A stretch of DNA of 64,000 bases from contig NZ_QGTD01000004.1 in NCBI RefSeq assembly GCF_003176895.1, forward strand, positions 186,001 through 250,000, read 5' to 3'. A program made the position numbers and the translations under genes. The notes below the pieces were generated by a model. It was not told where the DNA came from and searched no databases. It saw only the letters and a program-made list of their open reading frames with translations. Shown here in pieces: positions 33,350 to 40,333 of the stretch; within the stretch, counting starts at the first letter, position 1, and every line of letters starts with the position of its first letter. The DNA is from Gracilibacillus dipsosauri. Lineage in GTDB: Bacteria; Bacillota; Bacilli; Bacillales; Amphibacillaceae.

Positions 33350-33374
33350 TACCCTATGACAATCAACCCAATGT
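33350..33374 (-). promoter_or_regulatory. possible sigma-K-like promoter of the aromatic operon
   Basis: The minus-strand CATAGGGTA (33358-33350) matches CATANNNTA about 80 bp before the operon. The nearest upstream AC (33374-33373) is only 14 bp away, shorter than usual, so this is a tentative call. No good sigma-A promoter was seen nearby. Confidence 0.25.
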
Positions 33375-33511
33375 CTAAGGGTAATTTCCTTAGTGATTTC
33401 ATACATACTCATTGGTTTTCTATCACTGCTATACTCCATATTAAATGCACAGAAGAAGAGACTTGACTCGGACAAATATATCAATTAATCCAAATCAGGT
33501 ATTTCATCCAA

Positions 33512-33538
33512 ACGATTCATCGTTCCCAACATATCGTA
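33512..33538 (+). promoter_or_regulatory. candidate sigma-K promoter of the propeller/TPR operon
   Basis: AC (33512-33513), 16 bp, then CATATCGTA (33530-33538) matches the sigma-K pattern at a sensible distance (40 bp) from the start codon. Its spacing is identical to the candidate upstream of the Lys/Glu-rich gene. Confidence 0.4.
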
Positions 33539-33577
33539 TCTAGCACAAACTATTTTTTAAGGAGGAGGTAGTACCGT

Positions 33578-34486
33578 TTGTTATACAGATTGGAGAATGA
33601 TCCAGATTTTCAACATATTGACACACGTCTATTAGTCAGCTGTCCATCTAGTGAATCTGACCAGGGTGGCCTATTTTTACTAGATTTCGAACAAAACAGG
33701 CTGGAAAAACTCTATACCGGAAGCTGTTCTGGCATGACACTAGTAAATAACCAGCTGTTTGTCGCTTCAGATAATAATGAGCTTATTGTGATGGACCAGA
33801 AGTTCCAAGTCATTCAGAAAAAACAATATTCAAAGCTCGATTTCCACGATATCGTCAGGTTGAATGATCAAGTTGTGCTAGTGGTAGAAACGGCTAACAA
33901 TACAATTGGATGCTATGATACAGCAACACTAAAGCGATTAGGTGAAATCCGATTTCATGTAGATGATAAAGACGTCCATCATATCAATGACATCTGGTTA
34001 GATGGCCATACATTGTATGTTTCGATGTTTTCCCCCTTTGGCAAATGGTTTATGCAGCCAATGAAGAAAAACGGTGCCATTATATCTATTGATTTAACAG
34101 ATTTTGATCCTACCAGTAAGCTTCGTTTCACTCCGGAGCATCATGTCGTCGTAAAGGACCTGTATATGCCACATTCAGTAATGATGCATCAAAATGAATT
34201 AGCCTATTGTGACTCGATGTCCTTTCGTGCCGTAGTAGAAAGTGGTACCCCGATCCAGCTTCCAGGCTTTACTCGTGGCCTAGGCATAACAGAAAAGGCA
34301 CTCTTTATCGGTCAAAGTAGGATGAGACACATCTTACGTATTCCTCACGAATTCTCGAATTGTACGTTGGATGGAGGAATCTATGTCTATGATCCTCAAT
34401 TTAGAATTTCACGCTTTATACCACTACCAGCGCTACAGGTCTATCAAATAATGGTCATTGGCTCAAATATTTTCAAAAAGGAGTAA
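33578..34486 (+). CDS. DUF4915/TIGR03032-like beta-propeller protein
   Basis: A 302-residue soluble protein with repeated beta-blade patterns. DTRLLVSCPSSESDQGGLFL, HHINDIWLDGHTLYVSMFSP (near residue 131), DLYMPHSVMMHQNELAYCDS (near residue 193) and LPGFTRGLGITEKALFIGQS match the propeller proteins called DUF4915 or TIGR03032, of unknown function. The start is TTG at 33578 after AAGGAGGAGG. It heads a four-gene operon with two TPR proteins and a small helical protein, divergent from the aromatic-acid operon. Confidence 0.7.
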   Translation: MLYRLENDPDFQHIDTRLLVSCPSSESDQGGLFLLDFEQNRLEKLYTGSCSGMTLVNNQLFVASDNNELIVMDQKFQVIQKKQYSKLDFHDIVRLNDQVVLVVETANNTIGCYDTATLKRLGEIRFHVDDKDVHHINDIWLDGHTLYVSMFSPFGKWFMQPMKKNGAIISIDLTDFDPTSKLRFTPEHHVVVKDLYMPHSVMMHQNELAYCDSMSFRAVVESGTPIQLPGFTRGLGITEKALFIGQSRMRHILRIPHEFSNCTLDGGIYVYDPQFRISRFIPLPALQVYQIMVIGSNIFKKE

Positions 34487-34978
34487 ATGGGAATGAAGCA
34501 ATTTGAAGAAGGAAAGAAGCTTTTTATGAAAGGTGTGGATGGAGATAAAAAGGCAGTTAAGCTAGCCTATCATATTTTCTTAAAGCTACGTAACTCTGCT
34601 TCTAATAATGCGCTAGTTGAAGCCTATTATGGTAGCACTCTCGCACTTTTGGGAAGAGACGCCTCTCAGCCTCTTGAGAAGGCAGATAAGGCACAAGAAG
34701 GATTAGACGCCTTAAATCAAGCTATTTCAATGGATCCTAGAGACAAGGAAATTCGTATGTTACGCTCCAATGTATGCTTACGTCTACCGGAATCTTTTTT
34801 CCAATGCTCGAAGACAGCGGTGGAGGATATTACCTTTCTACTAAATCACTATCAGAAGGACTCTAGCTATCTTACAAAAAACCAGGTAAAAGATTTAAAA
34901 AGGGATTTAAGAACAGCTTACGAGAATATGGGGAAGTCTGACGAAGCAGATCGTGTTCTAGAGCGCTACTCCAAGTAA
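34487..34978 (+). CDS. TPR-like helical repeat protein (first paralog)
   Basis: A helical protein of about 163 residues with TPR-type repeats: KLAYHIFLKLRNSASNNALV, EAYYGSTLALLGRDASQPLE and GLDALNQAISMDPRDKEIRM. It aligns throughout with the next gene product (NAYHGSIMILIARDKTNPLE). Its ATG directly follows the preceding stop; the ATG at 34493, which has a better distance from AAAAAGGAG, may be the real start. TPR proteins mediate protein-protein contacts. This family is common in Bacillus but has no assigned role known to me. Confidence 0.75.
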   Translation: MGMKQFEEGKKLFMKGVDGDKKAVKLAYHIFLKLRNSASNNALVEAYYGSTLALLGRDASQPLEKADKAQEGLDALNQAISMDPRDKEIRMLRSNVCLRLPESFFQCSKTAVEDITFLLNHYQKDSSYLTKNQVKDLKRDLRTAYENMGKSDEADRVLERYSK

Positions 34979-35010
34979 CGATCGAATATTAAAGAAAGGA
35001 GGAGAAGCGA

Positions 35011-35694
35011 TTGGCAATGAGAAGTGAAGAAGAGATAAAGACGGCTTATGCTCAAATTAATTCTCTATACAAGGATGCCGTAAATGGGGATGAAAAGGCT
35101 GTGCAAGCTCTGCATCAAACGCTCGAACAGGTGCGTTCTAACCATGCTAACATCCCTCTATTAAATGCCTATCATGGTAGCATCATGATTTTAATTGCTA
35201 GAGACAAAACCAATCCACTAGAGAAATTAAGGTGGTCGAAGGCAGGACTGAAGCTGTTAGATGATGCGGTAATTTTTTCCCCGCAAAACTTCATGATCCG
35301 CTTATTACGAGGTAAGGCTGCCCATAAATTACCGGAAAAGCATTTCAACAGAGGGCACACAGCTATTGATGATTATACGTTTTTGATCAAAAGTCATGAG
35401 CGTGGCAAAGGATTTCTTAATTCGAAAGCATATTGGCAGCTCATTTATGAATTAGGTGAGGTTTACTATCGAATGGGCCGTAATCAGGATGCTGGTATAT
35501 GCTGGCGAAAGCTGAAAAATGAAACACAAGACCCAGCCTTTCAACGCCTTCTTTTATCAAAATTAAAGCTAGTGGAAGGGAAGCCTGCTGTTGAGACTAG
35601 AACAGAGCCTGAAGGACCGTTTGCTAGTTTACTCAGAAGGATTGTTAATGAAGCCCAGAATCAAATCCCAGACAATTCCCAGCAAACAACTTAG
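35011..35694 (+). CDS. TPR-like helical repeat protein (second paralog)
   Basis: A 227-residue paralog of the preceding gene. YKDAVNGDEKAVQALHQTLE, PLLNAYHGSIMILIARDKTN, GLKLLDDAVIFSPQNFMIRL and ELGEVYYRMGRNQDAGICWR show TPR spacing, with a longer C-terminal tail (TEPEGPFASLLRRIVNEAQN). AAAGGAGGAGAAGCGA sets the TTG start at 35011. The gene lies 32 bp after the first paralog and 36 bp before the small helical gene, so co-transcription is likely. Probably a scaffold within whatever assembly this cluster encodes. Confidence 0.78.
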   Translation: MAMRSEEEIKTAYAQINSLYKDAVNGDEKAVQALHQTLEQVRSNHANIPLLNAYHGSIMILIARDKTNPLEKLRWSKAGLKLLDDAVIFSPQNFMIRLLRGKAAHKLPEKHFNRGHTAIDDYTFLIKSHERGKGFLNSKAYWQLIYELGEVYYRMGRNQDAGICWRKLKNETQDPAFQRLLLSKLKLVEGKPAVETRTEPEGPFASLLRRIVNEAQNQIPDNSQQTT

Positions 35695-35730
35695 GCAAAA
35701 GGGCGTACTAGAAGGGAGGTGAGGCGATAA

Positions 35731-35973
35731 ATGGCAAATGATAAAGTAAAAAAAGTCATAAAGGAAGCAAGAGAGTATTCAGAGCCGATTGTTACCGATG
35801 CATTAATGAAAGGCGTCACTCGGATAAGAACGGAAATGGATGATGTCGTAACCGATGAAGATCAGTCGTTGAAAATGTTCTTAAGAAAGATGGCAATTAC
35901 CTTACGCAATGGTGCGGTGACATCGGGAAAGGAAATGCTGTCGAATGGATTAAAGAAAGACTCCTCCCAGTAG
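35731..35973 (+). CDS. small helical protein, relative of the 28.8-kb gene
   Basis: An 80-residue predicted amphipathic helical protein (VTDALMKGVTRIRTEMDDVV, then LRNGAVTSGKEMLSNGLKK), last in the propeller/TPR operon. GGGAGGTGAGGCGATAA precedes the ATG. Its middle aligns with the 94-residue protein encoded at 28814, including the shared V-x-D-x-DQ and K-x(2)-L-x(2)-G positions. Function unknown. A hairpin at 36010-36024 probably ends the operon. Confidence 0.6.
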   Translation: MANDKVKKVIKEAREYSEPIVTDALMKGVTRIRTEMDDVVTDEDQSLKMFLRKMAITLRNGAVTSGKEMLSNGLKKDSSQ

Positions 35974-36009
35974 GTAGTTGACCTACGAAAAATTGGTCAA
36001 GCAGTCACC

Positions 36010-36030
36010 ACCACATCATGTGGTTATTTC
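36010..36030 (+). terminator. probable terminator of the propeller/TPR operon
   Basis: The hairpin ACCACA-tca-TGTGGT is followed by TATTTC. It is short, so only moderately convincing. Confidence 0.5.
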
Positions 36031-36062
36031 GTGCTGTATAAAAACAGACAACCAATAACAAT

Positions 36063-36094
36063 AAAAAAACACCATAGCTACAATGGCTGTGGTG
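36063..36094 (-). terminator. rho-independent terminator
   Basis: The minus-strand stem CACCACAGC...GCTATGGTG (one wobble pair) is followed by seven T, and ends the TPR gene at 36109. Confidence 0.8.
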
Positions 36095-36108
36095 ATTTCT
36101 TCATGGCT

Positions 36109-36630
36109 TTACTTTTTTTCTTGAACATCTTGCCATACTTGCAATGCCTCTTCATTATCTGGCTCGATCGCTAGGGCTTCCTTTACAGCTTCCTCTGCTT
36201 TTCTGTAGTCAGCCGCTTTAAGATAACACTTAGCAAGGGATGCCCATATTTCTCCATCATTCATTCCTTGCTCGATACAGTAACGGAATTCTTTAGCGGC
36301 TTCAGCAGGATCTCCTCCAAGCATATCTGGTGCATTTAATAGTTTAGAACCATTCATCCTTCTAGCTAGTGGCAATGTCGGGTCCTTTTCAAGAGCAATC
36401 GTAATCTTCTGTTCCATTTTTTGAAAAAGATCCATTTTATCCGCCAAACTCCATGCTTCATCAATTTGACGTCCATAAACAGCCGCAAGCCATGCATGCG
36501 CTTGTGCACTTTGAGGATCAAGTGCAACTGCCTCTGCGAACAATTCATATGCTTTTTCGTAGTCCTTTATTTTAAATGCATTGTATCCACGACGAAATAA
36601 GTCACGCAATAAATTTTTATTATCTCGCAT
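36109..36630 (-). CDS. tetratricopeptide repeat protein
   Basis: A 173-residue protein of canonical TPRs: LFRRGYNAFKIKDYEKAYEL, FAEAVALDPQSAQAHAWLAA, and near the end WASLAKCYLKAADYRKAEEA, VKEALAIEPDNEEALQVWQD. It belongs to a different TPR subfamily from the two paralogs upstream at 34.5-35.7 kb, but its proximity is suggestive. No signal peptide, so cytosolic. No clear function; an adaptor role in the neighbouring cluster is possible. Confidence 0.85.
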   Translation of the reverse strand: MRDNKNLLRDLFRRGYNAFKIKDYEKAYELFAEAVALDPQSAQAHAWLAAVYGRQIDEAWSLADKMDLFQKMEQKITIALEKDPTLPLARRMNGSKLLNAPDMLGGDPAEAAKEFRYCIEQGMNDGEIWASLAKCYLKAADYRKAEEAVKEALAIEPDNEEALQVWQDVQEKK

Positions 36631-36780
36631 ACTTCTACCCCTGCCTCTTGGAACAATTTCTCTAACTCATACGGTTGCCTTTTTGCTCAACATAAACATA
36701 TACATTATAAGTATATGTTTAATTTAATGTATAGTATCGGCTAATGTCGTATGAAGAGGAGGATTTTTTTATTAGATGTT

Positions 36781-36905
36781 TATCTTGGTCATCTCGCGAT
36801 TTGAGGGGGCTTCGCCTAGACAAAACAATATATCTTGGTTATCTCGCGATTGTGAGAGGACTTCGCCTAGATACAGCTATTCTATCCTGACCATCTCGCG
36901 CGCCA
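36781..36905. repeat. 50-bp direct tandem repeats
   Basis: Two full 50-bp units (36781-36830 and 36831-36880) and a partial third (from 36881) share TATCTTGG, then CATCTCGCGAT and GACTTCGCCTAGA-like sequence. The period is not a multiple of three and all frames are broken, so it is non-coding. It lies in the 340-bp gap between the TPR gene and the glutamate dehydrogenase terminator. Confidence 0.75.
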
Positions 36906-36929
36906 CAATAAGAGCTCTCTATATAACGA

Positions 36930-36953
36930 AAAGAAAACCCGGCAATTGCCGAG
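36930..36953 (-). terminator. rho-independent terminator of glutamate dehydrogenase
   Basis: The minus-strand palindrome CGGCAATTGCCG with flanking G/C is followed by TTTTCTTTT. Confidence 0.7.
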
Positions 36954-36972
36954 CTGTTCTGTTATTATTTCT

Positions 36973-38385
36973 CTAATATAATTTCCCATGTCGATATAGC
37001 AGGGTAAATAATCTCTGCACAGAGTTGATATAGCATATGTCTCGGATGCTTTTCAAATCTTCTCCTTGAAAGTAGCTGTCAAAAACCTCGCGCATGCTTT
37101 CTTCCATATGCTGATACATCTCACCAAAAACCGCTTTTTCTGAATACCGTTCAATAATCCGCCCCTGTTTCCATTCTAGATAGGAAACAATCACACCACC
37201 AGCATTGGCTAGAATGTCAGGAATAACGATTCGGCCTGACTTTTTCAACACTTGATCTGCTTCTCCAGATATAGGTGCATTGGCACCTTCAATGAGAATT
37301 CTTGCTTGAACATCTGTTACATTGTTTAAAGTAATCTGGTCCTCAAGTGCAGCTAATAATAATACATCTACATCGATGGTCAAAATATCATCACGATTGT
37401 GTAATTCTGCTTCTACTCCCGCATCCTGTAGCTGCTGTTCTGTTTTCGGTAAATGATTATGCACCCGAGCAAATTCAACTAATCGAGGAATATCCAACCC
37501 TTTCTCATGATAGAGCATGACACCCTCATCACTAACAGAAACCACACGATGATGAAGATCACTTGATTTATAAGCTTCTAATGCAGCCACTCCACCAACA
37601 TTACCAAAGCCCTGTACTGCAAAGGAAATCGACTCCCCACGATCACTTTTTCCATAAAGGGACTGAAGGTATTGCATCTGCTCCCTTCCAACATCACTCT
37701 GGATAGCTTCCACACGATTTTCATACTGACGCGCACATTTCTCCACAAGCCACCAATAGCTAAAATATGTACCTTTTCCCGTCGCCTCTCTACGTCCTCT
37801 CGCACCACCATTGATAATACTTTTCCCAGTAAAGGAGCCTTGATAATTTTGACCGGGATGAATCGTTTTGTATTCCCCTACCATCCAATCCATGACACGT
37901 TCATTCGTTCCCATATCTGGTGCCGGAATGTCATGTGTCGGGCCTAAATCATTGGCAAAGCGTTGCACATATTTTTGAGAAACTCTAAATAATTCACGAT
38001 CCGAAAATGAATTCGGATCAATGACTACCCCACCTTTCGCACCACCAAAAGGCAGACGATGAAGTGCATTCTTTAATGTCATCAATACCGCTAAATTTTC
38101 TACTTCCTCTTCTTGAACGGCCTCGTGGAAACGGATGCCCCCTTTGTAAAAACCAGCAATATTATTATGCTGAACACGATATGCGGGGATCCGTACAATT
38201 TGACTGTTATCTCTTCTGACACGAAGGTAACCCTTGATGACTTTATCCGTAGTTGTCAAAACCTCCTTAGCAGACTCAAACCTCTTCACACGCTCTTCCT
38301 CTGTTAATTCCGGAAGATAATCCTTCTTTTGATAAAGATGATCAATCGACTGACGAATCGTTTCTTGGGTATCTAAGGTCGCCAT
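36973..38385 (-). CDS. NAD-type glutamate dehydrogenase
   Basis: A 470-residue Glu/Leu/Phe/Val dehydrogenase. GFYKGGIRFHEAVQEEEVEN and LPFGGAKGGVVIDP (near residue 108) hold the substrate lysines, DIPAPDMGTNERVMDWM the catalytic Asp, and FAVQGFGNVGGVAALEAY (near residue 257) the Rossmann nucleotide site. It converts glutamate and NAD+ to 2-oxoglutarate and ammonium. It is about 45 residues longer than RocG or GudB, with an extra segment before the Rossmann motif (NRVEAIQSDVGREQMQYLQS). AAGGAGAGAG precedes the ATG. It is monocistronic with its own terminator. Confidence 0.93.
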   Translation of the reverse strand: MATLDTQETIRQSIDHLYQKKDYLPELTEEERVKRFESAKEVLTTTDKVIKGYLRVRRDNSQIVRIPAYRVQHNNIAGFYKGGIRFHEAVQEEEVENLAVLMTLKNALHRLPFGGAKGGVVIDPNSFSDRELFRVSQKYVQRFANDLGPTHDIPAPDMGTNERVMDWMVGEYKTIHPGQNYQGSFTGKSIINGGARGRREATGKGTYFSYWWLVEKCARQYENRVEAIQSDVGREQMQYLQSLYGKSDRGESISFAVQGFGNVGGVAALEAYKSSDLHHRVVSVSDEGVMLYHEKGLDIPRLVEFARVHNHLPKTEQQLQDAGVEAELHNRDDILTIDVDVLLLAALEDQITLNNVTDVQARILIEGANAPISGEADQVLKKSGRIVIPDILANAGGVIVSYLEWKQGRIIERYSEKAVFGEMYQHMEESMREVFDSYFQGEDLKSIRDICYINSVQRLFTLLYRHGKLY

Positions 38386-38566
38386 TCAACTCTCTCCTTC
38401 CTAAGAATGTTTGATTTAGGAATTTATTTGAAAACACCATCATGGCGTATTTCATCGAAATAAAAAGGCTTAGCTGGAAGTTCAAAAGTTAGCTCCATTA
38501 TAACATCAACCTAATACATTTTTCCTTGAAAAAGGGAAAATCAGATTATCTCTCTTTCTACTTCCC

Positions 38567-39052
38567 CTAGCTAGACAACTCTACCCCTCTCTTTTGAAAA
38601 TACTTCGAAAAGATAAATCGTACAGCTGGTCCCATTACTAATAGCTGCAATGGAAGTGCCAGGACAACATTTCGAATAAAAATAGTTCCATAAGCACTAA
38701 TCATACTTCTTCCCTCTAAACCTTGGCCAAAATAGGACATGAGGAAACCAAACATAGACATAAAAAATACCATACCCAAAATCATCAATGTAGACATACA
38801 AAGAACAAATAATAGTTTGCTGGAATGAGCAAAAGGTAGCTTTAATGTTATTTTCTTAGCAAATGGTCCGACAATAAAAAAATCTAAAAATAATGCGATG
38901 ATAAATCCTAAAACGACTTCGATAACTATATTTTGTAAGGTTAAATGTTGGATATTCCCACTTATGAGGAGATTGTAGGTAGACATTACAGCGACCATCC
39001 CAAAGCACATCATAAGACCGAAGATGATACTTTCTTTTTTATTTGTTGGCAT
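38567..39052 (-). CDS. DUF2798 family membrane protein
   Basis: A 161-residue protein with four membrane segments arranged as two similar halves, as in DUF2798: ESIIFGLMMCFGMVAVMSTY with LGFIIALFLDFFIVGPFAKK, then LFVLCMSTLMILGMVFFMSM with FIRNVVLALPLQLLVMGPAV. The repeated F-x-V/M-GP motif ends each half. AAAGGATGG supports the ATG at 39052 rather than 39112. Function unknown. It is divergent from the beta-glucoside operon, with 280 bp between starts. Confidence 0.8.
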   Translation of the reverse strand: MPTNKKESIIFGLMMCFGMVAVMSTYNLLISGNIQHLTLQNIVIEVVLGFIIALFLDFFIVGPFAKKITLKLPFAHSSKLLFVLCMSTLMILGMVFFMSMFGFLMSYFGQGLEGRSMISAYGTIFIRNVVLALPLQLLVMGPAVRFIFSKYFQKRGVELSS

Positions 39053-39188
39053 AGTTCCCATCCTTTCTAAATCAAACAGATCATCAGTATAACAAGAACC
39101 AACTTTTCTCATAAGTGAACATTTTGTGAACTTTCTTTCTTCGTCTATTCATCCACTCTTCCTACCATTTTCTCACTACCACCCTTAT

Positions 39189-39217
39189 TTGACATTTATC
39201 CTGAAGCATGGTACATT
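39189..39217 (+). promoter_or_regulatory. promoter of the beta-glucoside operon
   Basis: TTGACA (39189-39194) and TACATT (39212-39217) have a 17-bp spacer, directly upstream of a RAT element. No convincing cre box overlaps it. Confidence 0.6.
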
Positions 39218-39242
39218 TTATCCATTAATATATCATTATGAT

Positions 39243-39272
39243 GGATTGTTACTGATTCGATCAGGCATCACC
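39243..39272 (+). promoter_or_regulatory. ribonucleic antiterminator site RAT1
   Basis: A 30-nt match to the LicT/SacY-type RAT. GGATTGTTACTG and CAGGCATCACC pair in the usual way around a short loop, about 60 nt upstream of the antiterminator gene. The downstream terminator expected to overlap it is poor (CGTAT...ATGCG, then TTTT near 39308). Confidence 0.75.
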
Positions 39273-39331
39273 ATGTTCCAAATACACTTCCGTATGATAA
39301 GAATGCGTTTTAGAAGATGGGGGAATGACCT

Positions 39332-40186
39332 TTGAAATATATTAAAGCCTTTAATAACAATGTGGCTTTAGTAGAAGATTCCTCTGGGCTTGAGTGGATT
39401 GTAATGGGTACAGGGGTCGGCTTTCAAAAAAAGAAAGGGGATCCAATTGATGATTCTAGCATCAGACGAAAGTTTGTAGCAGAGCAATCACCAACGCGAA
39501 AACCCTTACTACAAGTATTAAAAGATATGGATTCTGAGGTTTTAGATGTATCCGTTGAGATCATTAAGCAAACGGAATCCCAATTAGGGGTTACCTTTAA
39601 TCATAATATCTATTTAACACTTGCTGACCATTTGAATTTTGCGGTCAAACGAGCACATGAGAGTATTGACTATGCCGATACGACTCGTTGGGAAGTGAAA
39701 AATTTATATCCAAAAGAATACAAAGCGGCAAAGGATGCCATACGTCTTGTATTTGACCGTCTTGATGTACTTCTTCCTAAAAGCGAGGAAACATTCTTAA
39801 CCTATCACTTCGTCAATGGACAACAGTCTAAAAAAACGCAAATCGAAGAAACATTGAAAATGACGGAAGTGATTAACCGCATCATAGAAATTGTGCAGTA
39901 CCATTTTCAACTTAAGCTTGATGAAGAATCATTAAACTATACACGTTTTATTACACATCTGCGTTATTTCTTTATCCGACAGTACAAGCAAGATCCTGTT
40001 GATAGTGAGGAAATGGACCAGACACTTTTAGAAGTTGTCAAAACCAAATATGAAAAAGCATATCAGGCTGTGGAAAAGATCGCAGCACTATTAAAGCAAA
40101 AATATGGCTGGACAGTCTCAACCAATGAAAAACTATATTTAACCTTGCATATCTGGCGCGTCACAAACCGCCAAAAAAGTGAATAG
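39332..40186 (+). CDS. BglG/LicT family transcriptional antiterminator
   Basis: A 284-residue antiterminator. The N-terminal RNA-binding domain is MKYIKAFNNNVALVEDSSGL, then WIVMGTGVGFQKKKGDPID (residues 1-57). Two PTS regulation domains follow, with conserved histidines in ADHLNFAVKRAHESI (PRD1) and FITHLRYFFIRQY and LTLHIWRV (PRD2). Phosphorylation by the PTS sets its activity, and the active dimer binds RAT hairpins to prevent termination. The start is TTG at 39332 behind GGGGGAATG. RAT sites lie both before this gene and between it and bglP, so it should control itself and the operon. Confidence 0.93.
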   Translation: MKYIKAFNNNVALVEDSSGLEWIVMGTGVGFQKKKGDPIDDSSIRRKFVAEQSPTRKPLLQVLKDMDSEVLDVSVEIIKQTESQLGVTFNHNIYLTLADHLNFAVKRAHESIDYADTTRWEVKNLYPKEYKAAKDAIRLVFDRLDVLLPKSEETFLTYHFVNGQQSKKTQIEETLKMTEVINRIIEIVQYHFQLKLDEESLNYTRFITHLRYFFIRQYKQDPVDSEEMDQTLLEVVKTKYEKAYQAVEKIAALLKQKYGWTVSTNEKLYLTLHIWRVTNRQKSE

Positions 40187-40195
40187 CAACAATGT

Positions 40196-40237
40196 GGATT
40201 GTTACTTGTGATCAGAAATGATCAATTAGGCATTACC
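40196..40237 (+). promoter_or_regulatory. RAT2, antiterminator site before bglP, with an enlarged loop
   Basis: It starts GGATTGTTACTTG and ends TTAGGCATTACC like a LicT-type RAT, but is 42 nt instead of about 30. The apical region holds an extra 6-bp stem TGATCA-gaaa-TGATCA. It overlaps the following terminator, as expected for a working antitermination switch. Confidence 0.7.
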
Positions 40238-40286
40238 CAATTAGGTTAAGTGCACCAAGCACTTGTCCTATTTGGGTATTTTTTTT
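40234..40286 (+). terminator. regulated terminator upstream of bglP
   Basis: A long stem (TACCCAA/TTGGGTA, TAGG/CCTA and AAGTG/CACTT) is followed by eight T. Its 5' arm is shared with RAT2, so the two folds are mutually exclusive. Confidence 0.85.
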
Positions 40287-40333
40287 GCTAGCAAACAAAA
40301 CCTAAAAAATAACTAACATAAGGAGGAAAAACA

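Noticed and set aside
27746-36630. Gas vesicle cluster, suggested by small helical and Lys/Glu-rich proteins
   Set aside because: No GvpA, GvpN, GvpF/L or other recognisable gas vesicle gene is present.
36781-36905. CRISPR array
   Set aside because: Units are contiguous 50-bp direct repeats without spacers, and no cas gene is near.
39126-39335. 69-codon plus-strand frame upstream of the antiterminator gene
   Set aside because: It covers the operon promoter and RAT1, lacks a ribosome binding site and has no family resemblance.
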